Below, one piece after another: positions 14,350 through 21,992 of a DNA stretch of 33,649 nucleotides. Positions within the stretch are counted from its first letter, which is position 1; each line of letters opens with the position of its first letter. Made by a program: the position numbers and the translations under genes. The notes below the pieces were generated by a model, which made no database searches, had not been told where the DNA came from, and saw nothing but the letters and a program-made list of their open reading frames with translations. The stretch is from contig NZ_JAJOMC010000054.1 in NCBI RefSeq assembly GCF_021129155.1, forward strand, positions 1-33,649. The letters are read 5' to 3'. This stretch comes from Arthrobacter sp. AK04 (GTDB taxonomy: Bacteria > Actinomycetota > Actinomycetes > Actinomycetales > Micrococcaceae).

Positions 14350-15138
14350 ATGGGACCCATCGTTGATCTCGTTGCAGATCTTGGAGAAGGCTTCGGCACG
14401 TACTCCATGGGCGACGACGCGGCCCTCCTGGAAGTAGTGTCCAGCGCCAACATCGCCTGCGGCTTCCACGCCGGGGACCCTGACATCATGAACGCCACGG
14501 TCGCCGAGTGCGTGCGCCGCGGCGTCAGCATCGGTGCGCACCCCAGCTTCCCGGACCTGCGCGGCTTCGGCCGGCGCGCCATGGACCTCACCGCTGACGA
14601 AGTCCGCAACGACGTTCTGTACCAGCTCGGAGCCCTGGGCGCATTCGCTGCCTACCATGGCGCCGCCGTCGTACACCTCGCACCGCACGGACGCCTCGGC
14701 AACCTCGTGGCCACCCGTTCGGACTACGCCCGGGCAGTGGCGGACGCAGCCGCACGAATCAACCCCGACCTCATTGTCCTAGCGCAGGACGGCGAACTCG
14801 CAGACGCCGCAAAAGCGCGCCAGCTGCCCGTGGGCATCGTGGGCATCGCAGACCGCGCCTACCAGGCAGACGGCACCCTGGTGCCGCGCAGCCAGCCGGG
14901 CGCCGTCATCCACGACCCCTCGGCCATCGTTGACCGCACCATCCGCATGGTCTGCGAGGGCCTGATCGAAACCGTCGCCGGAACCGACCTGCCGATCGTC
15001 GCCGACACCGTCCTGCTCCACGGGGACACCCCGGGCGCGGTCCGGCTGGCACGCCAGGTCCGCGGGGAACTGGAACGCGCCGGCGTCATCATCGCACCGC
15101 TCACCCAGGTCCTCGCCGCCAAAGTGGAAGCCGCCTGA
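14350..15138 (+). CDS. pxpA: 5-oxoprolinase subunit A (LamB/YcsF family)
   Basis: A 262-residue LamB/YcsF protein. With PxpB and PxpC it hydrolyses 5-oxoproline (pyroglutamate) to glutamate at the cost of ATP. Family motifs are clear: VDLVADLGEGFGTYSMGDDA, SSANIACGFHAGDP, SIGAHPSFPDLRGFGRR, VHLAPHGRLGNL, ADRAYQADGTLVPR and LLHGDTPGA. The ATG at 14350 follows AAGGAGGG; the longer open frame upstream is leader sequence. It heads a run of at least three coupled pxp genes and has its own Nac-like promoter. Confidence 0.95.
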   Translation: MGPIVDLVADLGEGFGTYSMGDDAALLEVVSSANIACGFHAGDPDIMNATVAECVRRGVSIGAHPSFPDLRGFGRRAMDLTADEVRNDVLYQLGALGAFAAYHGAAVVHLAPHGRLGNLVATRSDYARAVADAAARINPDLIVLAQDGELADAAKARQLPVGIVGIADRAYQADGTLVPRSQPGAVIHDPSAIVDRTIRMVCEGLIETVAGTDLPIVADTVLLHGDTPGAVRLARQVRGELERAGVIIAPLTQVLAAKVEAA

Positions 15139-15139
15139 C

Positions 15140-15871
15140 ATGACCGCCGCACACACGCCAGCGCTGCCTCCGGTGGAGGTTTTCGAATCCGGGGACGCTG
15201 CCCTGCGCGTCGTCGCATCGTCCACAGACCGGGAGGCCAACTGGGCCGCCGTCCACGCCCTCGCCGAATGGCTGGACGCTGCCGGTGCCGACGGCGTCCA
15301 CGGCGCGGTGCCGACGTACGACTCCCTGCTCGTGGAATTCGACCCCGGCGTTACCTCCGCCCGCCAGGTCCGGGCCTTCGTGCTGCTGGGCCTTCGCCAG
15401 CTCGAATTCACCGGCGCCCCCGCCCGCGCCCCCCGCGAGTTCAGCGTCCCGGTGGTCTACGGCGGCGAGTTCGGACCCGACCTGGAACGCGTAGCTGAAC
15501 AGCAGCAGCTGTCCGTCGAGGAAATCATCACGCTGCACACCACCAAGGCGTACGTGATCCGCTGCCTGGGCGCACCGGCCGGTTCGCCCATGATGGACGG
15601 ACCGGACTTCCCGTTCCCCGTCCCGCGGCTGAAGGATCCCCGGCTGTCCGTCCCCGCAGGTGCCGTCTCGGTGGCCGGCCGGCAGGCTGTCATCGCCCCT
15701 GCTGCCGCGCCGGGCGGCTGGTGCGTCATCGGCCAGACCCCGCTCTCCATCCTCGACGCAACGGCCGAGCCGCTGGTTCCCTACGTCCCCGGCGACCTGC
15801 TGCGGTTCCACCGCATCCAACCCCAGGATTTCGCCACATACGCCGGCCGGAAACTGGAGGCAGCCCGATGA
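15140..15871 (+). CDS. pxpB: 5-oxoprolinase subunit B (KipI-like carboxyltransferase domain)
   Basis: A 243-residue protein of the carboxyltransferase subdomain C/D family (KipI-like). Characteristic segments are YDSLLVEFDPGV, FSVPVVYGGEFGPDLE, VIRCLGAPAGSPMMDG, and the C-terminal GGWCVIGQTPLS with YVPGDLLRF. It starts one base after the pxpA stop and overlaps pxpC by 4 bases (ATGA), so the subunits are translated together. PxpB and PxpC jointly form the ATP-using part of the oxoprolinase. Confidence 0.93.
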   Translation: MTAAHTPALPPVEVFESGDAALRVVASSTDREANWAAVHALAEWLDAAGADGVHGAVPTYDSLLVEFDPGVTSARQVRAFVLLGLRQLEFTGAPARAPREFSVPVVYGGEFGPDLERVAEQQQLSVEEIITLHTTKAYVIRCLGAPAGSPMMDGPDFPFPVPRLKDPRLSVPAGAVSVAGRQAVIAPAAAPGGWCVIGQTPLSILDATAEPLVPYVPGDLLRFHRIQPQDFATYAGRKLEAAR

Positions 15872-16917
15872 GCCTGGTCATCCAGCAGCCCGGCAACTCC
15901 GTGGTCACGGACCTTGGCCGCTTCCGGGGACCCCGGTTCGGGCTGCCCGTGAACGGCGCGCTGGACCAGTTCTCAGCCCGGGCAGCGAACATTCTCGCCG
16001 GGAACGCGGACAACTCCCCGCTCCTGGAGATCACAGCCCTGGACTTCCGGATGAGGGCCACGACGGACATCCTTATTGCCGTCACCGGCGCACCACTGCA
16101 CCTCACAGTGGGCGGGCGCGAGTGCCAGCAATGGGAGCCGGTGTCCGTGCGGGCGGGGGAGACGGTGGCACTGCGCCGGATCGACGGCGGCCTCCGGGCC
16201 TACGTGGCGGTCCATGGCTCAGTGCACGCACCGGTCCTCCTGGGCAGCTGCGCGCCGGACACCGTCGTTGGATTCGGGCTGCGGCTCACGGAAGGCACTG
16301 AGCTTAGGACGTTCAAGAGTGTCCCGCCCATCCGGCAGCCGTACTTCGACCTCCCACTGTTCCGTCTGGGCCTGACCCGGCCGGAGTTCAACAGCACCGC
16401 AGTGGTGGAAGTAACGGACGGTCCGGACGTGGAAGAGTTCGGGGATACCGCGGACCTGCTCTACAGCACCGAGTACACCGTCAGCGGCCGGAGCAACCAC
16501 ATCGGGCTGCGGCTTGGCGGGGCGCTTCCGGAACGCCAGTCCACCGCCGAGGTGCTCTCCCGCGGCGTTCCGGTGGGGGCAATCGAAGTGCCTTCCCGGG
16601 AGGAACTCCTGGTGCTGCACCGCGGGCGCGGCGTCACCGCCGGCTATCCTGTCCTGGCTGTGGTCACCAGCCGTTCACTCGATGTCCTGGCCCAGGCCAG
16701 GCCGGGCCATAAGATCACCTTCCGCAAGACCACCGTCCCGGAAGCTACAGCGAAACACCGCGCAGCGCTGAGGGAACTGGAAACCCTCCGCTCCACGGTG
16801 GGCACCGTGTTCTCCCTCCTCGGCGTGGCGGACCTCCGGGCCCGCCCCGGCTCGCACCAGCCGCCGGAAGCTGAAGACCCTCGCTTCCCCCGAAAAGCAT
16901 TGTTACCATCCCCTTAA
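15868..16917 (+). CDS. pxpC: 5-oxoprolinase subunit C (KipA-like, biotin-dependent carboxyltransferase family)
   Basis: A 349-residue protein of the carboxyltransferase subdomain A/B (KipA) family. It opens with VIQQPGNSVVTDLGRFRGPR and FGLPVNGALDQFSARAANIL and contains VEVTDGPDVEEF, STEYTVSGRSNHIGLRLGG and GAIEVPSREELLVLHRGRGV, all typical. The ATG at 15868 overlaps the pxpB stop and has GGAGG 8 bases upstream; the frame is open further 5' inside pxpB but that is overlap. The C-terminal about 40 residues (Pro/Arg-rich) look poorly conserved. The MHS transporter begins 12 bases downstream with no terminator between. Confidence 0.93.
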   Translation: MSLVIQQPGNSVVTDLGRFRGPRFGLPVNGALDQFSARAANILAGNADNSPLLEITALDFRMRATTDILIAVTGAPLHLTVGGRECQQWEPVSVRAGETVALRRIDGGLRAYVAVHGSVHAPVLLGSCAPDTVVGFGLRLTEGTELRTFKSVPPIRQPYFDLPLFRLGLTRPEFNSTAVVEVTDGPDVEEFGDTADLLYSTEYTVSGRSNHIGLRLGGALPERQSTAEVLSRGVPVGAIEVPSREELLVLHRGRGVTAGYPVLAVVTSRSLDVLAQARPGHKITFRKTTVPEATAKHRAALRELETLRSTVGTVFSLLGVADLRARPGSHQPPEAEDPRFPRKALLPSP

Positions 16918-16929
16918 GTAAGGAAAGCC

Positions 16930-18270
16930 ATGTCCACCTCTACGCATGCGGCCCAGCCGCACCAGGAGCGGCTCAGCAGCAAGCAGACCCGCAAGGTCGT
17001 CACGGCCGGCTGCGTCGGCATCTTCGTGGAACTTTACGACAACGGCATCTTCGCCTTCATGGCCGGAACGCTTGCCCTCGTCTTCCTGGCGCCGGGGAAC
17101 CCGGACAACGCCCTGCTCTTCGTCTTCGCCGGCTACGCCGTCTCCTTCTTCGTGCGGCCGCTCGGTGCCGTCGTCTGCGGGTACCTGGGTGACAGGATCG
17201 GGCGGCAGAAACTCCTCGTCTTCGTCATCCTGCTGATCAGTGTGGCAACGGCAGGCATCGGCCTGCTGCCTCCTTACGCCGCCATCGGCGTCGCGGCCCC
17301 CATCCTGCTGGTGCTGCTCCGCATGCTGCAGGGCTTCTCCGTGGGCGGCGAAGCCGCCGGTGCCATGACGTTCCTGGCTGAACACGCCCCCGAAGGCAAG
17401 CGCGGCGTCATCACCTCCTACGCGCAGATCGCGTCCTTCGCAGCACTGTTGACCGGCACCCTGGTTGCCTACTCCATGTCCCCCTGGCTCACGCAGGAAG
17501 CGATCGACGGCGGCGGGTTCGGCTCGTTCGCGTGGCGTATCCCGTTCCTGGTGGCCATCCCCATGGGCATCATCGGCTGGTACATCCGCAAGGCGATCAG
17601 CGACACCCCCAACTTCGAAAAGCTCAAGGAAGAGGGCGGGCTGTCCGCCAACCCGCTCAAGGAAGCCTTCGCCTCCGCCGAGCACCGCCGCGCCATGCTG
17701 CTGGCACTCTTCATTCCGCTGATGAACGGCTCCGGCTACTACGTCCTGTTCTCCTACATGCCCACCTTCCTCAAGGGCAAGCAGCTGAATTTCACCATTG
17801 GCGAGGCGCTGCTGGTCACCGCCTGCAGCCTGGTGGTCATCTGCATCGCCATCCCCTTCATGGGTGCACTCTCGGACCGCATCGGCCGCAAGAAGGTCAT
17901 CGCCGGCTCTGCCATCGCCATGGCTGTCCTGGGAATCCCTTCGTACGCGCTGATTGCCACCGGCGAGATGGCACTGGCCATCCTGGGCGCCTCCATCATG
18001 GCCGTGGTCTTCGCCGGGCACACCGCGGTGATCCACATCCTGATCGTTGAGCTCTTCCCAACCCGCGTCCGGTACTCGGCCTACGGCCTGGGTTACAACA
18101 TCTCTTCCGCACTCTTCGGCGGCACCGCGCCGCTGCTGATGACTTGGCTGATCTCGTCCACCGGCAACATCTACATGCCCGCCTTCTACGCGGTCATCAC
18201 CGCCTTGGGCACCCTTGCCGCGGTCAGCACGGTCAAGGACCGGGCGCACCTGCCCCTTCGCGACGCCTGA
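16930..18270 (+). CDS. MFS transporter, metabolite:H+ symporter (MHS) family
   Basis: A 446-residue transporter with 12 predicted membrane segments. The two MFS loop motifs are GYLGDRIGRQK (segments 2-3) and GALSDRIGRKK (segments 8-9). The N-terminal GIFVELYDNGIFAFMAG corresponds to the signature of proton-coupled carboxylate, betaine and proline carriers (ProP/KgtP/ShiA group). AAGGAAAG precedes the ATG. It lies 12 bases after pxpC, so it is probably in the same transcript and may import an organic acid or zwitterion handled by the enzymes around it. The substrate cannot be told from sequence. Confidence 0.88.
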   Translation: MSTSTHAAQPHQERLSSKQTRKVVTAGCVGIFVELYDNGIFAFMAGTLALVFLAPGNPDNALLFVFAGYAVSFFVRPLGAVVCGYLGDRIGRQKLLVFVILLISVATAGIGLLPPYAAIGVAAPILLVLLRMLQGFSVGGEAAGAMTFLAEHAPEGKRGVITSYAQIASFAALLTGTLVAYSMSPWLTQEAIDGGGFGSFAWRIPFLVAIPMGIIGWYIRKAISDTPNFEKLKEEGGLSANPLKEAFASAEHRRAMLLALFIPLMNGSGYYVLFSYMPTFLKGKQLNFTIGEALLVTACSLVVICIAIPFMGALSDRIGRKKVIAGSAIAMAVLGIPSYALIATGEMALAILGASIMAVVFAGHTAVIHILIVELFPTRVRYSAYGLGYNISSALFGGTAPLLMTWLISSTGNIYMPAFYAVITALGTLAAVSTVKDRAHLPLRDA

Positions 18271-18340
18271 CTTTCCACTTCATTTCACCGAATTTCCGCC
18301 ACCTGCGCAGCACACAGCTGCACCTTCCTAGGAGACTTCC

Positions 18341-19090
18341 ATGTCCTTTTCCGATTACTCAACGGCCCTCGTCACCGGCGCCTCAACCGGCATGGGCGCC
18401 GCGATCGCCGAACGCCTGGCCAAGCGCGGACTCACCGTCCACGCCCTGGCCCGGAACGAGGACCGCCTGAAGGAACTCGCGGACAAGACCGGCGCGGTGC
18501 CCCACGTGGTGGACCTGACGGACACCGCGGCGCTGACCGCCGCCGTTGGAAACCTCCAGGTGGATGTCCTCGTCAACTGTGCCGGTGTCTCCCGGCCCGG
18601 CAACATCCTGGACTCCAGCGAGAGCGACATTGACGAACTCGTGGACGTCAACCTCCGCGGACTGCTCCAGCTGACCCGGCTGGTCCTGCCCGGCATGGTG
18701 GAGCGCGACCTGGGGCACGTCATCAACGTCAGCTCCATCGCCGGCACCTACAACTTCTACGGCCACACGGTCTACCATGCCACCAAGGCCGCGGTGCACC
18801 AGGTCTCCCGCCAGCTCCGCAACGACACCGTGGGCAAGCGCATCCGGGTCACCGAAATCTGCCCCGGACGCGTGGAGACCGAGATCTTCGGCCGGAACAT
18901 GGGCGGCACCCCGGAAGCGATGGAGGAAGCATGGAAGACGTACTACGAGGGCTACGAGTCACTTACCACCGATGACATCGTCAACGCCATGGATTACGCC
19001 ATCGAAACGCCCCGGCACGTGAATGTTGGCATGCTGGAGCTTATGCCAACTTTCCAGGTCCCCGGCGGCCTCACGTTCGACCGGCGCTAG
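18341..19090 (+). CDS. Short-chain dehydrogenase/reductase (YdfG-like)
   Basis: A 249-residue classical SDR. The cofactor motif is TGASTGMG at residues 11-18, with ARNED after strand 2 suggesting NADP. NCAGVS and the catalytic triad are present: INVSSIAG (Ser) and YHATK (Tyr, Lys). LTTDDIVNAMDYAIETPRHVNVGMLELMPT near the end is typical of the YdfG/serine 3-dehydrogenase group, which oxidises 3-hydroxy acids. TAGGAGACT precedes the ATG. It follows the MHS transporter after 70 bases with no terminator seen. Confidence 0.88.
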   Translation: MSFSDYSTALVTGASTGMGAAIAERLAKRGLTVHALARNEDRLKELADKTGAVPHVVDLTDTAALTAAVGNLQVDVLVNCAGVSRPGNILDSSESDIDELVDVNLRGLLQLTRLVLPGMVERDLGHVINVSSIAGTYNFYGHTVYHATKAAVHQVSRQLRNDTVGKRIRVTEICPGRVETEIFGRNMGGTPEAMEEAWKTYYEGYESLTTDDIVNAMDYAIETPRHVNVGMLELMPTFQVPGGLTFDRR

Positions 19091-19127
19091 CCGCAGTCCT
19101 GACCGCACCAGATTGATAGGTTTCCCA

Positions 19128-20072
19128 ATGCAAACAGTCCGCACCGTCAGTTTCCCCGACCAGCAGCTCCTGGACGATCTCTCACCCCTGCCCGAAGGAC
19201 TGCGGGGAGTGGTCTGGGACCTGGAGACGGATCCCGACGGCGGGACGCTGGCTGGGATCGATGGCGTCATCCTGCCGTACATCAATGCCGGTGCTGTCCT
19301 GGGGTCCCTCGCCAAGGTTCCCGGGCTGAAGTTTGTGCAGACGCAGTCCACCGGGTTCGACGGCGTCATTGAGGCTGCAGGCCCGGGGGCCGGCGTCGCG
19401 AACGCGTCGGGAGTGCACGCGGCGGCGACGGCGGAACTCGCCATCGGGCTCATCCTCGCCAAATTGCGCGGCATCGACCAGGCCGTGCGGGACCAACAGT
19501 ATGGGCTGTGGAAGCCGGAGCGGCGCCAGTCCCTTGCGGACCGGCGGGTGCTGCTGGTGGGGGTCGGCGGGATCGGCCACGAAATCGCCCGGCGCCTGGA
19601 GCCGTTCGAAGTCACCGTCACCCGGGTGGGCAGCTCGGCCCGCACCGACGAACACGGCGAAGTCCACGCGTCCTCGGACCTGACAGCGCTCGCCGCCACG
19701 CACGACATCCTGGTGTCGGTGCTGCCCTTGAATGATCACACGCACCAGCTGATCGGCGAGGAGGTCCTGGCTGCCCTGCCGGACGGCGCCCTGGTGGTGA
19801 ATGTGGGCCGCGGCTCGGTGGTGGACACCGCCGCCCTGACCAAGGAAGTCCTCTCCGGCCGCCTGCAGTGCGCCATCGACGTCGTCGATCCCGAGCCGCT
19901 GCCGCAGGACCACCCGCTCTGGTCCACGCCCAACGCCCTGATCACGCCGCACGTGGGCGGCAACGCCTCTGCGTTCCAGCCCAGGATCCTGAAACTTCTC
20001 CGGAAGCAGCTCGAGGCGCTCGCCGCGGGCAAGGCCCCGGCCAACCTGGTACAGGCGGGTCCCTTCGCATGA
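19128..20072 (+). CDS. D-isomer-specific 2-hydroxyacid dehydrogenase
   Basis: A 314-residue NAD(P)-dependent 2-hydroxyacid dehydrogenase/2-oxoacid reductase. The Rossmann motif is GVGGIGHEIARRL. The catalytic residues lie in NVGRGSVVDT (Arg), DVVDPEPLPQDHPLW (Glu) and TPHVGGNAS (His). A substrate-binding STGFDG segment is near residue 80. The ATG at 19128 has GATAGG upstream; the frame stays open further back but that would overlap the SDR gene. It overlaps the next gene by 4 bases (ATGA). In sugar-acid pathways this family reduces 2-ketogluconate or glyoxylate; the substrate here is unknown. Confidence 0.88.
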   Translation: MQTVRTVSFPDQQLLDDLSPLPEGLRGVVWDLETDPDGGTLAGIDGVILPYINAGAVLGSLAKVPGLKFVQTQSTGFDGVIEAAGPGAGVANASGVHAAATAELAIGLILAKLRGIDQAVRDQQYGLWKPERRQSLADRRVLLVGVGGIGHEIARRLEPFEVTVTRVGSSARTDEHGEVHASSDLTALAATHDILVSVLPLNDHTHQLIGEEVLAALPDGALVVNVGRGSVVDTAALTKEVLSGRLQCAIDVVDPEPLPQDHPLWSTPNALITPHVGGNASAFQPRILKLLRKQLEALAAGKAPANLVQAGPFA

Positions 20073-20839
20073 GTTCGCTTTTTGACCTGACGGGCCGGGT
20101 AGCCCTGGTCACCGGTTCCAGCCGGGGGATTGGCAACGCGCTGGCCAGGGCATTGGCCGACGCCGGGGCAACAGTTGTGCTGAACGGCATCAACGGGGAG
20201 CGGCTCAAGGATGCCGCGGCAGCAATGGCTGCCGACTTCGCGCCCGGGCGCATCCATAGCGTCGCCTTCGACGTCACGAGCGACGCCGAGGCGGCGCGCG
20301 GCATCGCGTGGGTGGAAGAGCACGTGGGCCCGCTGGAAATCCTGGTGAACAACGCGGGCATCCAGCACCGGGTGCCCATGCTGGACCTGGATGTGAAGGA
20401 CTGGGAACGGGTGATCTCCACGGACCTGACCAGTGCTTTCCTGGTGGGCCGCGAGGCGGCACGCTTCATGATTCCGCGCGGCCACGGCAAGATCATCAAC
20501 ATCTGCTCGGTCCAAACCGACCTCGCCCGCCCCACCATTGCGCCCTACATCGCGGCGAAGGGCGGGCTGCGCAACCTGACCCGTGCCATGACTGCTGAGT
20601 GGGCGGCCTCCGGGCTGCAGATCAACGGGATCGCGCCGGGGTACATCCACACCGAAATGACCCAGAACCTGGTGGACGATGAGCAGTTCAACTCCTGGAT
20701 CCTGGGCCGGACCCCGGCCAACCGTTGGGGAACCGTCCAGGATCTCGCCGGCCCTGCCGTGTGGCTGGCATCCAGCGGCTCGGACTTCGTTAACGGGCAG
20801 ACCATTTTCATCGACGGCGGAATGACGGTGGTGGTCTGA
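20069..20839 (+). CDS. SDR oxidoreductase, gluconate 5-dehydrogenase (IdnO)-like
   Basis: A 256-residue classical SDR. The cofactor motif is TGSSRGIGNAL, with NGINGE after strand 2 and NNAGIQHR. The catalytic residues lie in INICSVQTDLARP (Ser) and YIAAKGGLRNLTRAM (Tyr, Lys). NGIAPGYIHTEMTQNLV and FVNGQTIFIDGGMTVVV match gluconate 5-dehydrogenase/IdnO proteins, which interconvert 5-ketogluconate and gluconate. The ATG overlaps the previous stop, and the next gene overlaps by one base (TGATG). The idnO-idnD pairing supports an idonate/gluconate-type role, though the pxp link upstream makes other substrates possible. Confidence 0.88.
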   Translation: MSSLFDLTGRVALVTGSSRGIGNALARALADAGATVVLNGINGERLKDAAAAMAADFAPGRIHSVAFDVTSDAEAARGIAWVEEHVGPLEILVNNAGIQHRVPMLDLDVKDWERVISTDLTSAFLVGREAARFMIPRGHGKIINICSVQTDLARPTIAPYIAAKGGLRNLTRAMTAEWAASGLQINGIAPGYIHTEMTQNLVDDEQFNSWILGRTPANRWGTVQDLAGPAVWLASSGSDFVNGQTIFIDGGMTVVV

Positions 20840-21927
20840 TGCTGACCGATAAAGACCTTCCCTCCCCGGTCCTTCCCGTCACAGGCCCGGCAGTGGTGGC
20901 CCATGCCGCCGGAGACCTGCGGATCGATGAACTCACCCTCGGCGCCCCCGCCCCGGATGAGGCAGTGATCGAAGTGCACTACGGGGGCATCTGCGGCTCT
21001 GACCTGCACTACTGGCTGCACGGCGCCGCCGGCGAATCGATCCTGAAAGCACCTCTGGTGCTGGGGCATGAGATTTCCGGAACCGTTGTCCGGGCAGCTG
21101 CTGACGGTACCGGACCTGGAGCAGGCACCCCAGTTGCGGTCCACCCAGCAACCCCCGGACCGGGGGCCGCACGGTATCCGGCAGACCGGCCCAATCTCTC
21201 GCCGGGCTGCACCTACCTGGGCAGTGCTGCCCGGTTCCCGCACAAGGACGGGGCCTTCAGCCGCTACGTAAACCTCCCCACCCGGATGCTCCGGACGCTG
21301 CCGGCAGGCATCGGTTTGCGCACCGCGGCCCTGATCGAGCCCGCCGCCGTGGCCTGGCACGCAGTGGCGCGGGCCGGGGATGTTGCCGGGAAGTCCGCGC
21401 TGGTGATCGGCAGCGGCCCCATCGGCGCCCTTGCCGTCGCAGTCCTGAAGCGGGCGGGCGCAAGCCGGATCACCGCCGTCGACATGCATGAAAAGCCGCT
21501 GGACATCGCGAAAGCCGTGGGGGCGGACTCGGTACTCGCCGCCGGTGATGCCGAGGGGGTCGCCGCCGTGGAGGCCGACGTCGTGATTGAATCCTCCGGC
21601 AACCATCATGGCCTCGCCTCCGCCATCCAGGGCGCAACCCGCGGCGGCACCGTGGTGATGGTGGGACTGCTGCCCACTGGCCCGCAGCCGGTGCTGATCT
21701 CCCTGGCCATCACCCGGGAACTGGAACTCAAGGGTTCGTTCCGCTTCAATGACGAGATCGACGACGTTATTGCCGCCCTGGCGGACCGCTCATTGCAGAT
21801 CGACCCCGTTATCACGCACGAATACCCGGTAGGGGAGGCCTTGGAAGCCTTCAGCGTGGCGCGCAACTCGGCCGAGTCCGGGAAGGTGCTGCTGAGCTTC
21901 GGCGAAAACCACCCAGCCTCCGCCTAG
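20839..21927 (+). CDS. L-idonate 5-dehydrogenase-like medium-chain dehydrogenase
   Basis: A 362-residue medium-chain dehydrogenase most like E. coli IdnD (GGICGSDLHYW, KAPLVLGHEISG, FPHKDGAFSRY, ELKGSFRFNDE). The catalytic zinc ligands Cys52 and His76/Glu77 are in place, and the NAD motif is VIGSGPIGAL. Residues 105-124, where IdnD has the four-cysteine structural zinc lobe, contain only one Cys and are Pro/Ala/Arg-rich, so the structural zinc is evidently lost. It would oxidise a polyol or sugar acid to the keto form, with IdnO as partner. Its stop codon overlaps the first base of a perfect palindromic terminator, marking the end of the transcript. Confidence 0.85.
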   Translation: MLTDKDLPSPVLPVTGPAVVAHAAGDLRIDELTLGAPAPDEAVIEVHYGGICGSDLHYWLHGAAGESILKAPLVLGHEISGTVVRAAADGTGPGAGTPVAVHPATPGPGAARYPADRPNLSPGCTYLGSAARFPHKDGAFSRYVNLPTRMLRTLPAGIGLRTAALIEPAAVAWHAVARAGDVAGKSALVIGSGPIGALAVAVLKRAGASRITAVDMHEKPLDIAKAVGADSVLAAGDAEGVAAVEADVVIESSGNHHGLASAIQGATRGGTVVMVGLLPTGPQPVLISLAITRELELKGSFRFNDEIDDVIAALADRSLQIDPVITHEYPVGEALEAFSVARNSAESGKVLLSFGENHPASA

Positions 21928-21989
21928 AGTTTTTGTCCAGATATGCAGGGATAAGTGCCGCTGAAGCCTGCATATCTGGACAAAAACTC
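21927..21989. terminator. Bidirectional terminator; dispersed palindromic element, copy 2 (perfect)
   Basis: A 23-base arm running from GAGTTTTTGTCC to GATATGCAGG (21927-21949) is repeated as an exact inverted copy at 21967-21989, with a 17-base loop. It lies between two converging genes whose stops are at 21927 (plus) and 21993 (minus). The T/A runs at both ends give a U-rich tail on either transcript. Copy 1 is at 4411-4468. Confidence 0.88.
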
Positions 21990-21992
21990 CTG

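Noticed and set aside
16903..18249. A 448-residue minus-strand open frame opposite the MHS transporter
   Set aside because: It is the mirror of a clear 12-segment transporter; the protein is His/Gly/Asp-rich with no domain, typical of antisense frames in high-G+C DNA.
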